Shown here: positions 1-13,104 of the stretch, piece by piece | Layout of the letters: each line of letters begins with the position of its first letter | Position numbering within the stretch: position 1 is the stretch's first letter | Made by a program: the position numbers and the translations under genes | The notes under the pieces: generated by a model | What the model saw: only the letters and a program-made list of their open reading frames with translations | What the model was told of the DNA's origin: nothing | The model's database searches: none | Assembly: GCA_916048095.2 (NCBI GenBank) | Contig: OU696585.1 | Location: 2,030,371-2,094,370 of the forward strand | DNA from: Sacculina carcini | Lineage: Eukaryota; Arthropoda; Thecostraca; Sacculinidae | Direction: 5' to 3' | DNA: 64,000 bases

Positions 1-1070
1 GCAATTTCAGCACCCCGGTGAGCTGTTAGCACGAACAAGTAGGACACAGGACCAGACCCCATAGCCAATAAAACACCGGGAAAAGCCTGAGCGGTGTGAC
101 TGTAGTACACCTTATACATACACACACACACACATTGCTGGGGATTTTAGAAGTTATATAACCAAGCCACTGCCTTCAGCGAATGCCTCAACAGCATACA
201 GATATAATGGAAAGTTATTTTTCTTTTGAAATACTTACTTTTCTCAAATAGTGTGTCAAATTCTAACACCGACTTTTCATCAGATGACCACTGAATCATA
301 AATTAATGTGAAATAACGTGAATACCGACACACGCAACTCTTACAGGAATTAATTGATTCACACGCATTTCACACGCAACACGAAATGCATTAGCCCGGT
401 GACTTCAGCTCCGCACAACAACATAACACCACTCTTTCAGTGTATACCAGAAAAAATGAAAGAAAAAGAGAAATTAAAATTAAGAAAAATTATATTTTAA
501 ACCAAATACTATTGTTGTTCATACATACAAATTGTACTCTTAAAGGAAATTCAAGTTGTGTGAATGATTTTTTAAATAAAAAAAGCTTTGTTATTACGTC
601 GTTTGTACATTTATCCTTTTCATAAAGAAATCAAGAATTCAGGCAGTGCAAGAACTGCCGAAGAACACTGAAGAAGGTTAAGAACTTCAGGAAGAAGGTA
701 GTGACTTCAGGAAGAAGGTAGTGACTTCAACTATACATAAGAGCATAACACCACTAACAGTATACACGTATATACACTTGTATATACACGGGTGACTTAA
801 ACTCCGCCCAAGAACATATGTCTTCCTTTAACAGGAAAACAACTGAAATACCAAAAAAACATTACCAAAAACCATCGAAAAAATACCAAAAGAAACCAGG
901 CCCATCTGATATGTGCTTTCCAAAGTCCAATTAATCTGCTGTGTGTACGCTATGCAATGACAGTGTTGTGCAGTGTTGCAGGGCGTGTCATGCAACAGGT
1001 TGTGTGACGCACGAGCATTGATTGATGCAAGGCTGCACGTGGCTCATGACACAAATCACGCGCCACACTA
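1..1070. other. Intergenic, no gene seen
   Basis: This AT-rich stretch has only short ORFs and a short CA run near 119-134. A 20-bp direct duplication (a GAAGAAGGTAGTGACTTCAG-like unit) lies near 690-730. I see no exon, RNA gene or transposon end in it. Confidence 0.5.
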
Positions 1071-1074
1071 GGCA

Positions 1075-1102
1075 AACACACACACATACAGACACATACA
1101 CA

Positions 1103-1177
<75 letters not shown>

Positions 1178-1640
1178 CGACACACACATAGCTTCACACA
1201 AACATACACACAGAAAGCTAATCACACACATACACACATACATATACACATACAGACAAACACAGACCTACTCACACATGCGTTACATACACACACACAC
1301 ACACATGCAGATACTCAATGTGTACGGATACACACGAATACGCACACGGAAAGGTATATAGGCAGTATGCCCTTGTACCTATCCGCACCGTATACAGCAT
1401 CAACACCAGCACCAGTCTCAACAAACAGCAGGTGGCTAACTTTACATACACACACACACACACACACATACACACACACACACATACACACACACACACA
1501 CATACACACACACACACATACATACAAACGATAGTATTTGTTCCCATGCACACACACACACACATACATACATAAATTGTGCATGCAAACTCCATGAATG
1601 TGAATGTTTCTGGGTTTATGTGTGTGTGTGTGTGTGTGTA

Positions 1641-1697
<57 letters not shown>

Positions 1698-1970
1698 GTC
1701 AAGGATACAAACTGCAGTCAACTATATACACAGACCAACATCAGGTCATTGCCGCGTAAATAATGTAGCATGGAAGCTATGTGTGTGTCTATGTGTGTAT
1801 ATGCGTGTGTGTGTGTGTGTGCTTGTATGTGTATGTGTGTGTATTTTTTTACAACATACCAATACAAGTGCGTACACGTATTAATGTGTGCGTGTTTGTG
1901 TGTGTGTGTGTTAGTGTGTATGTCTGTACGGCGAGTACCATCAACCGTCCATTTTTTCTATTAGCTCGCA
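1075..1970. repeat. CA/TG microsatellite cluster
   Basis: The stretch holds dense (CA)n at about 1075-1310 and 1440-1575, then switches to (TG)n at about 1617-1695 and 1770-1930. The switch from CA to TG on one strand makes the cluster an imperfect inverted repeat. Long ORFs here on both strands encode only His-Thr or Cys-Val runs and are artefacts of the dinucleotide repeat. Confidence 0.95.
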
Positions 1971-2190
1971 AATATCACCCACTAACAACTACTAGTTGAA
2001 TACACACACAAATTAATCATACACACATATACACAAGAATACACACACGCACACAAATACACAAATACACATCATACACACACATGCATATGTATGCAGC
2101 CAATACATTTTAAATTATCACATTAACACCGTGAAAGACCATTGCATGCCTAATAACAACAAATTTTGCTTAATGTAAAGCCGCACGCAG

Positions 2191-3070
2191 CATTACACAT
2201 TAATGTGTAACATTGTACATTAATATGCAACATTGTACATTAATATGCAACATTGTACATTAATATGCAACATTGTACATTAATATGCAACATTGTACAT
2301 TAATATGCAACGTTGTACATTAATATGCAACATTGTACATTAATATGCAACATTGTACATTGACATGCAACATTGTACATTAATATACAACATTGTACAT
2401 TGATATGCAACATTGTACATTAATATACAACATTGTACATTAATATGCAACATTGTACATTAATATGCAACATTGTACATTAATATGCAACATTGTACAT
2501 TAATATACAACAGTGTACATTAATATACAACATTGTACATTAATATGCAACATTGTACATTAATATACAACAGTGTACATTAATATACAACATTGTACAT
2601 TAATATGCAACATTGTACATTAATATGCAACATTGTACATTAATATGCAACGTTGTACATTAATATGCAACATTGTACATTAATATGCAACATTGTACAT
2701 TAATATGCAACATTGTACATTAATATGCAACGTTGTACATTAATATGCAACATTGTACATTAACATGCAACATTGTACATTAATATGCAACATTGTACAT
2801 TAATATGCAACATTGTACATTGATATGCAACATTGTACATTAATATACAACATTGTACATTAATATGCAACATTGTACATTAATATGCAACATTGTACGT
2901 TAATATGCAACATTGTACATTAATATGCAACATTGTACATGAATATACAACAGTGTACATTAATATACAACATTGTACATTAATATGCAACATTGTACAT
3001 TAATATGCAACATTGTACATTAATATGCAACATTGTACATTAATATGCAGCATTGTACATTAATGTGCGG
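2191..3070. repeat. 20-bp minisatellite, about 44 copies
   Basis: The unit CATTGTACATTAATATGCAA is repeated in strict 20-bp register for about 880 bp, with scattered single-base variants (GCAA/ACAA, CATTG/CAGTG/CGTTG). Each unit holds an imperfect palindrome (TTGTACATTAATATGCAA), so the array can fold into many small hairpins. Every unit contains TAA and the array is non-coding. There are no unique spacers, so it is not a CRISPR. Confidence 0.97.
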
Positions 3071-4261
3071 AAACAGTGAATATTTGCTTGAGAGCTATGT
3101 GAGTGCTATTCTGGTATCGCCAAAACGCAGGCCAAACTTCAGGACAAACAGCTGATTTTGGCGTGCTAAATCGTGTCACCAGACAAAACCTCTACTAAAA
3201 GAAAACCTTGTAGTACTTTATATGTGGTTTATAAGAGCACTTGGGTATAATATTTCTCACAGTAAGATAAACTAATGGACAATCATTGACATTTTTCATT
3301 TTATTAATAATTTCCATAAAAATTAAACAACAAAATAAAAAATTTACTGCGTACAACTGAAATTTGTCAGTAGTTGCATGATATCATCATATTGCATGTT
3401 GTTTGTCATCATTCAACTCTTACCGTGCACTCTTGCAGAGATGACGACTAGAAAAACAGCACAGATGTTGACCAGGCGAATATATCTTTTCCTGCACATC
3501 AGCATGGCTATACGGCGCATTTTAAAAAAACACGTTTCACATATCACGATAATATCAAACCCGCCGCCGTTCAAACACACAGAGATTCAACCACACGGAT
3601 GCACGATTAATGGAACACATTCAAGCATACATACACCCACACACATACACACGCACACTAACACCACACACGTATTACTGATCCGCAGACCACTGTGTAT
3701 TTCAAAAGGCTGCACGATTTCCAGTAGTTTCTGCGTGTGGCCACCAGAGGCGCTAGTATCGCCAAGCGTGTGACGTCACATCACACCGCGCGACAAGTTT
3801 CCAGGTCACAAAGATGGTGCGCCAGATATGACGCAGAACGGCACACACACGCACACACACACACAGACATACACCAACACGCAGACAGGTAAATTGCAGG
3901 TGTGACTATGTAGAAGAAGAAGAGATGATATCTCAGACGAACCAGTTCAATTTCGAGGCCGACCGACCAATCAGAACACAGATCGCAGGCAAAACATCTG
4001 GTAGCCGATCAGTGTTGCCTGTACAAGAATAGCCTGTACTAGCCGCCTGTCTTGGAGAAAATCTAGCGGAAACAGGTCCGCTCTGACCAGCTGGTCTGAT
4101 GCAAGACGGACAATTGTACATTTGTATCGTCTAGTATTTGTAACGGACATTTATATCGTCTAGTCAAAAATATTTAATAATGTGTTTTTATTAGTGTATG
4201 TATTGTATTTATTACCCGTCATGTCTTTCGTTATATTATTGTTGCAACAACGTGCTCATCA
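3071..4261. other. Intergenic, no gene supported
   Basis: The region is mixed: AT-rich at 3200-3400, short CA runs at 3630-3670 and 3842-3890, and a GC-richer block at 3930-4110 without recognisable coding content. A TGACGTCA octamer lies at 3771-3778 next to a CCACCAGAGG-CGC sequence. A 131-aa ORF at 3378-3773 has no recognisable domain and I did not accept it. Confidence 0.4.
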
Positions 4262-4592
4262 TCGGCGTAGATTTATGTCGATGCTCGGGGGGATGACAGC
4301 CATCATGAATTATTGTCCAAAGTTAACTCAGTTGGTCAATTACAATGGGATCCTAAACCATTGTATGCCTATTTAATTACAACACACATACCTCAATGAA
4401 AAGTATACTGCATATAAATGCACACACACATTTGTCGTGTATTGTCACTTTTTTGCTATGCTGATTTTGATGATCATATACACAATGAACTGAACTCAGC
4501 AGAATTATCGGGGGTATACTTGCATATTCATACCCCCAGCCAATTTGTCGGGGAGCATATATATCCCCGATACCCACCAAGATCTACATCTA
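4262..4592 (+). mobile_element. MITE family 'GGCGTA', copy 1
   Basis: About 330 bp are alignable by eye to the copies at 20673-21013, 23355-23687 and 26993-27335. The shared blocks are GGCGTAGATTT near the left end, CTCAATGAAAAGT in the middle, GCTGATTTTGATGAT, GAACTGAACTCAGCAGAATTATC, and CCCCCAGCCAATTTGTCGGGG near the right end. No transposase is encoded, so this is a non-autonomous element. Its ends are degraded and I saw no clear target duplication. Confidence 0.75.
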
Positions 4593-4999
4593 TGCTATAA
4601 ATCATTACGTTAACGAATTACTCCAGATCCACTAATTTAACAAATACTGAACGAGATAATTTTTGGCAAATAGTTTAAAAAAGCTGATACACATTGGCGG
4701 AGACTTATTGGTATTGCGATATATTCATATATTAATTATAGGTTTACTCTCTATCCATGTCTATTGTAATTAATTAATTATATCATTTTCCACATTATTC
4801 CTTGACCGGCATAAATTCAGCATTACATTAACATTTATATTCCGTGCCATTGCCAAAGCTCTTTGACAATACTCCGACAGCTAGACGTAAAAATTCCACA
4901 ATCCATATACCTGTTTGGAGCGGAAAAAAACCTCAAACCTCCGTCTTGTTTCGGGTCTAAATTAAGCGCAATTAACGACAGATTAAACAAGTGTATGTT

Positions 5000-5207
5000 C
5001 AGAGCCGTAGCAACCGTCCCCCGTACCCCCCGGCCGGGGGCCCGAATTTTGAGGGGCCCCGTTGCTTCACGTATTATGTGATTGTCTAATAAATACATTC
5101 ATTATTTCGTAATTTATTTGGGGGGTTATAATGGGGTATATTTATAATGGGGGCCCCAAGTGTTGCCTTCGGGGGGGGGGGGGGCCCAAAATTCCTCGCA
5201 ACGGCTG
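5000..5207. mobile_element. hAT-type MITE with 8-bp target duplication
   Basis: This 208-bp GC-rich insertion starts CAGAGCCGTAGC and ends GCAACGGCTG, giving imperfect terminal inverted repeats. It is flanked by a perfect 8-bp duplication TGTATGTT (4992-4999 and 5208-5215). CAG...CTG ends plus 8-bp duplications are the signature of hAT transposons. The inside holds a palindromic GGCCGGGGGCCC tract and a run of 14 G near 5171-5184, and has no ORF. Confidence 0.85.
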
Positions 5208-5516
5208 TGTATGTTATAGTATGTAATATATGTTATGTTTACGTATTTTTTCATCCATTTATCATCAATGATCATTATAATTTCTCGTGTAATATCTATA
5301 TATACTATATTGTCTATAATTCCTTTTTATTTGTTTGTATAAATTGTAGAAAATGATAAAAAAATGTTGTTCTAATCAGTACGTCTGAAATTTGTAAAAA
5401 AAATATAAGATTATCATATGGTAAATTATCGAAAATAGACACAATAATAAATAACAAAATGATGGAAAATACGGATTTGCTGGCTGCAAAGCAACCAATT
5501 ATCGAATAACCTATAT

Positions 5517-5640
5517 CAGAGCCGTTGCAATGTATATTTCCCCCTCCCCGAGGGTGATAATTGGGGCCCTATTATAAATACAACACCATTATAATAGAGG
5601 GTTGACTTTGAGGGGCTGCTCGTAACTGCATTTTCCCAGT
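5517..5640. mobile_element. Fragment related to the 5000-5207 hAT MITE
   Basis: The sequence starts CAGAGCCGTTGCAATG and carries a GGGGCCC block, like the left end of the element at 5000. I could not find a matching right end, so it is either a truncated copy or one whose end is too diverged to see. Confidence 0.35.
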
Positions 5641-5769
5641 CTCCTGGGGACCATATATTATATATAATAATAAAATACAATAATACAATGTATGCACAAG
5701 ACCGAATGTATATAGGCTGGTACTGTCAAAGTACGCTTTATTTGAGCCAATGCAACCAAAACACAGCCC

Positions 5770-5945
5770 AAACACACGCACACACACACACACACACAAT
5801 CACACAAACACACAATTATATGACGCACGCGAAGTCATGGCATTCACTGTGACATACGGACACACACACACACACCTATGAAGTTATGGTTGAGGGGGTT
5901 GTGACCTACGAAGGTGTGGGGACGTTCATGTGAACTAGCACGTGT

Positions 5946-6006
<61 letters not shown>

Positions 6007-6524
6007 TCACAGACGAGAAGATGTGGCGAGCCTCAAGTTGAATACGAGTTGAAGAAAGTGACCTGACCTGGTGACCTTGACCTCAGCCAATGCGTCGACC
6101 GCACTCGCAGTATGTATGTATCTGTGTGTGTGTGTGTGTGTGTGTGTTTGCAGATGTAGCAAGATGGAAGATGTCTGGCATAGAGGGCACGCGAACAGGA
6201 AGACATAAATACACTCAATTTCTGGCAGTGCATACACAATTACACACACACGAACACACACACACACAGGCACAAGGGCGGGCGCACTGACACAGGTGCA
6301 TATAAAGCGCAGATAATGACACGGCAAAGACAATGTGGCACGAATCTCAATTTCACAAATACATGTCGGCTGGATGTCATCGAGCATGCACAGGCAAACA
6401 CCGGCGCAAACACACACACACACACACACACTGAACAACGTGTATACTAACAGATTATGGTGTGCTTTATACTGTTGCCAGTAATTGGTTCCAATTGAAT
6501 TAGTTTTGAGAAAACGCGTCTGTG

Positions 6525-6565
<41 letters not shown>

Positions 6566-6839
6566 GTGTGTGTGTGTGTGTGTGTTAGTGTGTGTGTGTT
6601 AGTGTGTGTGTGTGTGTTAGTGTGTGTGTGTGTATGCTTTTCCTGAGTTTGTATTCTGATAGTGAGTCTGGTTTCGTGTGTCAACACAATAAACTGTTGT
6701 TACTGTTCGTTTGGTTACCATATTTCACATGTATTCGCACACACACACATACGCTAGCTGTGTTAAATTTCCTTGACGCAACGATCCATCACCCACATCC
6801 CAATCCCTAAGCTCAAACAGGTACGTATACGCACACTTG

Positions 6840-6876
<37 letters not shown>

Positions 6877-7127
6877 ACACACACATACACACACACACAC
6901 ACTAACATACACACTAACATACACACACACACACACACACACTAACACACTAACACACACACACACACGCACACTAACACATACACAGACACTAACACAT
7001 ACACACACTCTAACATACACTAACACACACACGCTAACACAAATGTACGCATACACTAACACACACACTAACACACATGCATACACTAACACACACACAC
7101 ACAAACACTAACACACACACACCCACA
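5770..7127. repeat. AC/TG microsatellite tracts
   Basis: There are AC tracts at about 5772-5815, 5945-6003 and 6840-7127, and TG tracts at about 6124-6147 and 6527-6640. The last block is enriched in an ACACTA variant. All long ORFs in it are repeat artefacts. The block at 6840-7127 is the immediate upstream flank of the retrotransposon fragment at 7128. Confidence 0.9.
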
Positions 7128-7400
7128 CAGTGCCAGCGGTACGATTTCGTGCCGCTGGCCATCGAGACCAACGGCGTGATGGGGGCATCCCTGGACGACG
7201 TCGTGAAGCTCCTGGGCGGCAGAATGAGTGAGCGTTCAGGGGAGCCGCGAGAGACGGCCTGGCTACGGCAGCGAATAAGCCTGGCCGTCATTCGTGGCAA
7301 CGTCGCCTCCATTGTTTTATAGTAGTATTGTAAATATGTGTACACGTTTGTAAATATATTTGTTTGTGTCTAAAAAAAAAAAAAAAACAAAAAAAACACA
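7128..7400 (+). mobile_element. 5'-truncated 3' end of RLE-type non-LTR retrotransposon
   Basis: Reading + from 7128, the translation QRYDFVPLAIE...GASLDDVVKLLGG matches the C-terminal part of the elements at 48.4-50.4 kb and 57.4-59.5 kb. The matching 3' UTR follows and ends in a poly(A) run (about 7371-7400), as expected of target-primed reverse transcription. The insertion sits between AC repeats on both sides. Unlike the two larger copies, the frame here continues about 14 codons past GEPRE to a TAG at 7319-7321. The larger copies carry a deletion there and end in a different tail, so this fragment probably shows the original C-terminus. Confidence 0.85.
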
Positions 7401-9200
7401 CACACACACACACAAATTCAAACAAGCAAGCCCACACACACACGCATAGTCGCGTAAGCGTACTCCTGCTAATGCAAACACATACACACAGACACAAAAC
7501 TAGTAATATACATGCATTGAAAAACAATTGAACTGCGTGTTATAGTACAAAACGCAGGTTAGCACAACTTTCCCAGACTCCCAGCCGAACTGGCGAAACG
7601 CACAAGCAAGAATGACCACATTTTTTCTACACATTAGGATGTGCTGAATTCGGTGTTTTGGAGCTCGATAATGACCGGATAAAAATGTACAATTACCGAT
7701 GAACAAATGAATAAATGGATGAAAGGATACTATGATATTATAATCGAAAATGAGCGACAGTTATTCTAGCATAAATGTCAGAACACAATAAAAACAAGCA
7801 GTTAACGTCAGAGATTATTTGGAAGGTTGCCCGTTATGAGGCGGAATTCATCAGCTACTCCAAACTTTCACCTACTCTTGTTGAGTTTGAAGACATATTT
7901 TCTACCTCCAATCACTCACGCAGGGACCTAAAAATTGGGTTATAAGCATAGATTTGCCCTAAGAACCGCTACACTCCAATGCGTCATCGAGAAGTTTTGA
8001 TTGACTTCTTCGAATTTCAAACAATCTTGTATATTTCGCTTACAAACAAACATATCCCTCCAGTTCTGACGATTTATTATCCAACATGAAAAGCGTTCTT
8101 AATTAGAAACCTCAATTAAGCGCCATTTTTGTCACACTGAATTTGAAACACTCGTTGATGTTAATGTGGTCGTTGTTAGGCATTTTCAGGTCGTATAAAT
8201 AACTTTGTGGCTGCTGATTTTGTGAATAAGCATGATGTACATATCGTTTCTTGTCCGGTTTTACTATCGTTTATCAACAATTGTGTGAACTGCATTTCTT
8301 TCGGTGCATTTGGTGGTGTGAGTTTTTACTCCCGGCTGGTTTGTACAGGTAATTCGATGCTTACTACTTGCTCTTCATGGTTTTTAAGAACTCTGGCGCC
8401 AAATTTTATTGTTTCGTCTATCCAATTTCATCAGGTGGAGATATTCAAGTGCTTCTCCAAACGTTTCGATTGATGTCTTCCGCTCTGGTAGCTTTAGCGT
8501 TCGCCACATCACCTTATTTAATTGTCGATATCGTCCATCTTCCTGTAAATTGTTGTTTTTTTATGATTCTGTTTTCCTCTCATGTAGTGCTTGATGAACT
8601 ACCTCACACGTGAACATTGTTTTTTGCCTCGAGTTCATTGATTGCCCCAGCTGTTATTGTCAATGTAGTTAGACTAAACATGTCAGCTGTATTTACAGTT
8701 CTCACTATGAGCTGGCATGTATATGAAGCCTGTTTGTATTTACCTCGTATCAAATGTGGTTACTTGAGCCCACTGAGCGTTCATTGATGTTAATTTTCAG
8801 ACTTGTGCGTATTGTTTTTCTCACCGGAAGTGTGTGTTGCTATTTCGTTCACCGGATGTTGTCTTGATTAGCATGTGTGTGTGTGTTAGACAATAGTGGG
8901 ATATTGTAGCTGACCAAATGTGTGTTTTATTTTGAAACTCGGGCGGCGAGAACTGTACCAGTTCAGTTTATTTTTTTAGCTTTAATGTAGGAACTTTACT
9001 GCGGTGAATTGTCGGGTTTGTATGACTGTTTTTGCCCATTCACTCATGTCTAGTCTGTGACATATAGTCTGTGTCTAGTCATGTCTATAGTCTGTGACAT
9101 AACTTTATTTGAGCTATTTTTCTGTGGCTCGCTTCAGTGTTGCTGGTTGCTACCTGAATCCTTGCCACTTTATGGTATCCCTATCCTTATCAGTGTAGAC
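7401..9200. other. Intergenic, no gene seen
   Basis: This is unique-looking AT-rich sequence with short ORFs only (an 88-aa frame at 8207-8473 lacks recognisable features). I see no splice-bounded exon, RNA gene or repeat end apart from an AC tract at 7397-7445. Confidence 0.4.
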
Positions 9201-9506
9201 CAGTGGTTGCCAACCGGCGTGTCGCGGCACCAAGGGGTGCCGTGAGATTTTTTGAGGATGCCGCCAAAATTAATTGGAAAAATTGCATATTTATATTATA
9301 ATACTATTTTTTGTAATGGCAGGATCAGTGTAAAGAAATTGTCATATCCATGTATAAGATGTTGTTACATCGATGCAAAATGTCGAAATGAAAAAATACA
9401 ATATAAACAACGACTATTTTAAATATGCATGTATTTATAAGGATGCCGGGAACTTTTGAAAGGCTTGTCAAGGGTGGCGCAAACTAGACAGGGTTAGGAA
9501 CCACTG
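9201..9506. mobile_element. hAT-type MITE
   Basis: This 306-bp element begins CAGTGGTTGCCAACC and ends GGTTAGGAACCACTG, giving matching terminal inverted repeats typical of hAT elements. The flanks GTGTAGAC (9193-9200) and GTCTAGAA (9507-9514) agree at 6 of 8 positions, consistent with an aged 8-bp target duplication. It contains no transposase. Confidence 0.85.
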
Positions 9507-10246
9507 GTCTAGAACATAGTGGGCTACCTGCCTCACTGCGGCTCAGCGTCCAACCTGCGGGAATAATCGGCCTCCATTTAACTGCACATAACAAAAATAG
9601 GAAAAAGACTGACTTTCCACACTAGTAGAAATAAACGTGGGTTGAAGCTAAATGTGTACGGATTCAAAAACATTAGATTGATAAAATTTGATTTAACGAA
9701 TTTCTTCCAGTCCCTCGCCTCCTGCAAAGGCAGCACATTACATTAGAACGCTAAACCTAACCTAACCTAAAATCAATGAATAATATAGAAACGTTTTTGT
9801 GCGTTATTCATAAATTAGCGTTTTTAATGTTCTTGAATCCTTACACATTTAGCCTAGACCATAAACGTACACGTGCATTATTTAATCAGGCATGAGTTTT
9901 AGTGCGGGCTCGATCAGATGGAAGTCAGTGTGCTTTCTCGCTTTATTTACACCACGGCGGCTGACTGGGTAGCGGTCGTGGCTTTTACGAGCTCAAACTG
10001 ATATATCACTCATAAATTGAAACATGAGTGAGTGTTGTTTGAACATCACATCAAATAGACTTCTTTCTTCATTAGCTGTCATATTCCTGACTAAAACCTC
10101 TACTTTTCCAACTCTTTCTTTCTACATTTTTTGGTTAGATTCCGCTACAATGGGGCCACCGCAGTGTGGTAATATAGTATTCACGATCTTCCCCCATGCT
10201 ACTGGATTTGCCTGTAATTAAAAAGGCTGGAAAATACATTAATGAA
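9507..10246. other. Intergenic, no gene seen
   Basis: The spacer lies between two hAT-type elements. A short (CCTAA)n run lies at about 9755-9770. A 65-aa ORF at 10024-10221 has no recognisable domain. Confidence 0.4.
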
Positions 10247-11454
10247 TAGGGCTGTCAAAAAAGTAACCTAAAAATCAGAAAAAAGTAACTTTATTTTCGA
10301 GAAAAAGTAACCTAAAAAAGTAACCTAAAAATAACCTGAGTTTTACAGTTATTATCATTTTTGTATCGTTTTATCACATGTTTATCACGCCTTTGCTGAT
10401 TAGTGCGCCATGTGAAATACACAGTTTGTTTGTGAACATATAAAGTAACCTAATAACCAATAAAAAGGTAACCTAAAAATAACCTTCAAAAAAGGTCAAT
10501 TTCTGTTTGCAGTTCTGAAGGAAGAGAATACACCAGTCCTTCCTTTTTATCATCTTTCCGAGTTGGTACTACTTTTCCACTCTCTCCGATCTGGTACCAT
10601 TTTTACAACAAACAACCAAGAGTGACTTAACATAATTTAGCTAACATCTAAAAAGGGAGCATAACCATCAGAATATAATTTTAAGTGGAAAGCTCATACA
10701 AATGCGAAATACACTAATTGCAAATGTAAATATTTTTAGTAATGGTCGCAATAATGTTCTTTATATTTTTTCAATGTAACTTTTTATCAAATAGCACGTA
10801 CTACAGTAGCGTAAAAATTGCATGTGTGAATGCCCCCCGTCCTCCCATATGTCAAACGTGGGATAATGGCGCTATCTCACGCCCTGAAAACCACGTGGAA
10901 TTTCCTGTTAAAGTAAATACGTACTGTCAAGTGCTACAGTGCAGTATCTGGTATAGAGAGCTCACATATCGTACTATACCACGCTCCAAACATCTCACGA
11001 CACCCTCCGGTTCGTGGACATTTCCTAAAATGGAATTACACTATCCTGCGTACCCAAAAACGTATAATATCGAGTAGCACGGATATTAAGATGAATATCA
11101 ATTGCTAAATCCTAACAGCAGAAATGTTGACATTTCTTGATCTTCAGACCTAATATTCCATCTCTTTTCCTATTTTATCCTCATATATACCGTTTTAGTG
11201 CCTCTTATCTGCAAAAAGTCACCAAACTTCGTGGTAAACTTACCTAATAACAAGAAAAATAACAAAAGGTAACCTGACGATAAAAAAGTAACCTTAAAAG
11301 CAAAAAAGTAACCTAACGATGAAAAAGTAACTTTTGGTAACCTAATAACATTTTTAATAATTATCGTACACAACTTTTTCATGCAGTTTTAGGTAGCTTA
11401 TGAAAAAGTGACCTTTAGGTGAAAAAGTAACTTTATTAACTTTTGACAGCCCTA
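10247..11454. mobile_element. Non-autonomous hAT element, 1.2 kb
   Basis: The element starts TAGGGCTGTCAAAA and ends TTTTGACAGCCCTA, a 14-bp terminal inverted repeat. It is bounded by a perfect 8-bp duplication TTAATGAA (10239-10246 and 11455-11462). Subterminal regions carry many copies of an AAAAGTAACCTAA motif in both orientations, which are likely transposase-binding repeats. The internal 111-aa ORF (10742-11077) does not resemble a hAT transposase. Its right end lies 228 bp upstream of the EMSY start codon, so it sits in that gene's promoter or 5' UTR region. Confidence 0.9.
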
Positions 11455-11514
11455 TTAATGAATGAATGAATAATAGTAATAACAATGATAATACGCAAGC
11501 CAGTGCGATTGGCG

Positions 11515-11640
11515 TGTGTTTTATATGTGTGTGTGTGTCTGTGTTTTATGTATGTGTGTTTTTTGTGTGTGTGTATGTGTGTGTTTTATGTGTGTGTGTG
11601 TGTGTGTGTGTATGTGTGTGTGTGTGTATGTGTGTGTGTT
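11515..11640. repeat. TG repeat just upstream of EMSY exon 1
   Basis: This impure (TG)n tract is about 125 bp long and ends in a TTGCAG that could serve as a splice acceptor. It has the same arrangement as the coding-exon acceptors in this window. Confidence 0.85.
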
Positions 11641-11682
11641 GCAGTGTGAGGTGTTTGCCTGTGGTGCGTGTGTATTGGTGTC

Positions 11683-11944
11683 ATGTACTGGCCCACACTA
11701 CTGGATATGAGCGAGGTGGAATGTCGGTCGGCTCTCAGAAGCATGGGTATGTTGTTTGATCAATAAGATGGGATCGGCTCTGCGGTGTCCGTCTCTATCC
11801 GAGTGTGTGTGTGCTATTATCACTACTATTATTATTATTATAAATTACAGACAAGTCCAGACAGACGAGTTTAGTCGCAAAGATGAGAGCTGTTGAAGAA
11901 ATGAACAAAAATCCAACGAAAGTGCTAAATCAAAACGCTAAACG

Positions 11945-12034
<90 letters not shown>

Positions 12035-13065
12035 AACGTGTAACCGACTAAGTAAGATCAAATATTGATGTTATGTATCATTACACATAATAATTACGGG
12101 TAGAATAATATAATATATCAAAAAATTAAACTATGAAAAGTCGGCCTATATGTAGACATCAGCATTTAGATGTTATGTGAGCTCGTGTACAACTCAAATG
12201 AAACACAAAATTATATGAGAACGATTTTATGTGTCTATGTGATGTAAATCTGATTGTGCTTTATACCGATTTGACTGTGTATTTTTTTACCTTCGTGGTA
12301 CGCGAGGATAATTCAGAATTTGCGTGTTTCGTGGTGAAATAAAGACAATTAAATAACACTATTTACACCAATGATATTGTACATTTTCATTTATAATTTT
12401 ATTTTTATATATTTATATGGATACCTGGAAAAATTGGGGTTACAAGACTCTATCGCGCTCAGTTGATTATCACGCTTCATCGATGCGCTTATGTCGAAGT
12501 TTGACTTTATTAACGTCTGACTTTCGTGACTGCGTATGAATTGCGCTCTATATATATGTTTTGCTATATCAAATGACAATGTAAGTAAGTAAGTGTATTG
12601 CCACAAACAGCATATTAACAAGATAACAACACAGAAAACAAACAGCTAAATAATGCGGCGATAGTTGGGTTAAGCTAAACAGCTCCTGGACGAACAGATT
12701 GACATAAACATTTCAAATTTACATGCAATTGTATCAATACAGTTTAATTAACTCTGATATGATGATATAACAATTGAATCAGTTCACTCAATGAAAGTTT
12801 ATACTGTGAATGAACATGATCGACAATTGTGAGTAGATTCGGGCAAACATCACAATATTAATAAGTACGAACGGGCATTAAAATACGCATGCTCAGCGGT
12901 GTTCACTTTTGAACGAGTGTGTGTGTGTGAGTGTGTGTGTGTGTGTGTGTATCAGTGTGTGTGTGTGTTTGTGTGTCAGTGTGTGTGTGTGTGTTTGTGT
13001 GTCAGTGTGTGTGTTTGTGTGTGTTTGTATGTGTGTGTGTGTGTCAGTGTGTGTGTGTGTGTGTT

Positions 13066-13104
<39 letters not shown>

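Noticed and set aside
950-1900. Long ORFs of His-Thr or Cys-Val repeats on both strands
   Set aside because: They are translations of (CA)n and (TG)n in several frames at once. The same applies to similar ORFs at 6-7.1, 12.9-14.9, 37.6-39.2 and 48-48.4 kb.
2191-3070. CRISPR-like regular repeat
   Set aside because: The units are contiguous, without unique spacers, and the genome is eukaryotic.
3733-3750. CTCF-like CCACCAGAGG-CGC site
   Set aside because: It lacks one base of the usual core, is a single occurrence, and host factor specificity is unknown.
3378-3773. 131-aa ORF as a gene
   Set aside because: It has no recognisable domain, partial CA-repeat translation, no supporting splice or promoter context.
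8584-8610. let-7 seed match (CTACCTCA)
   Set aside because: It is a single 8-mer in a region with no supported transcript.
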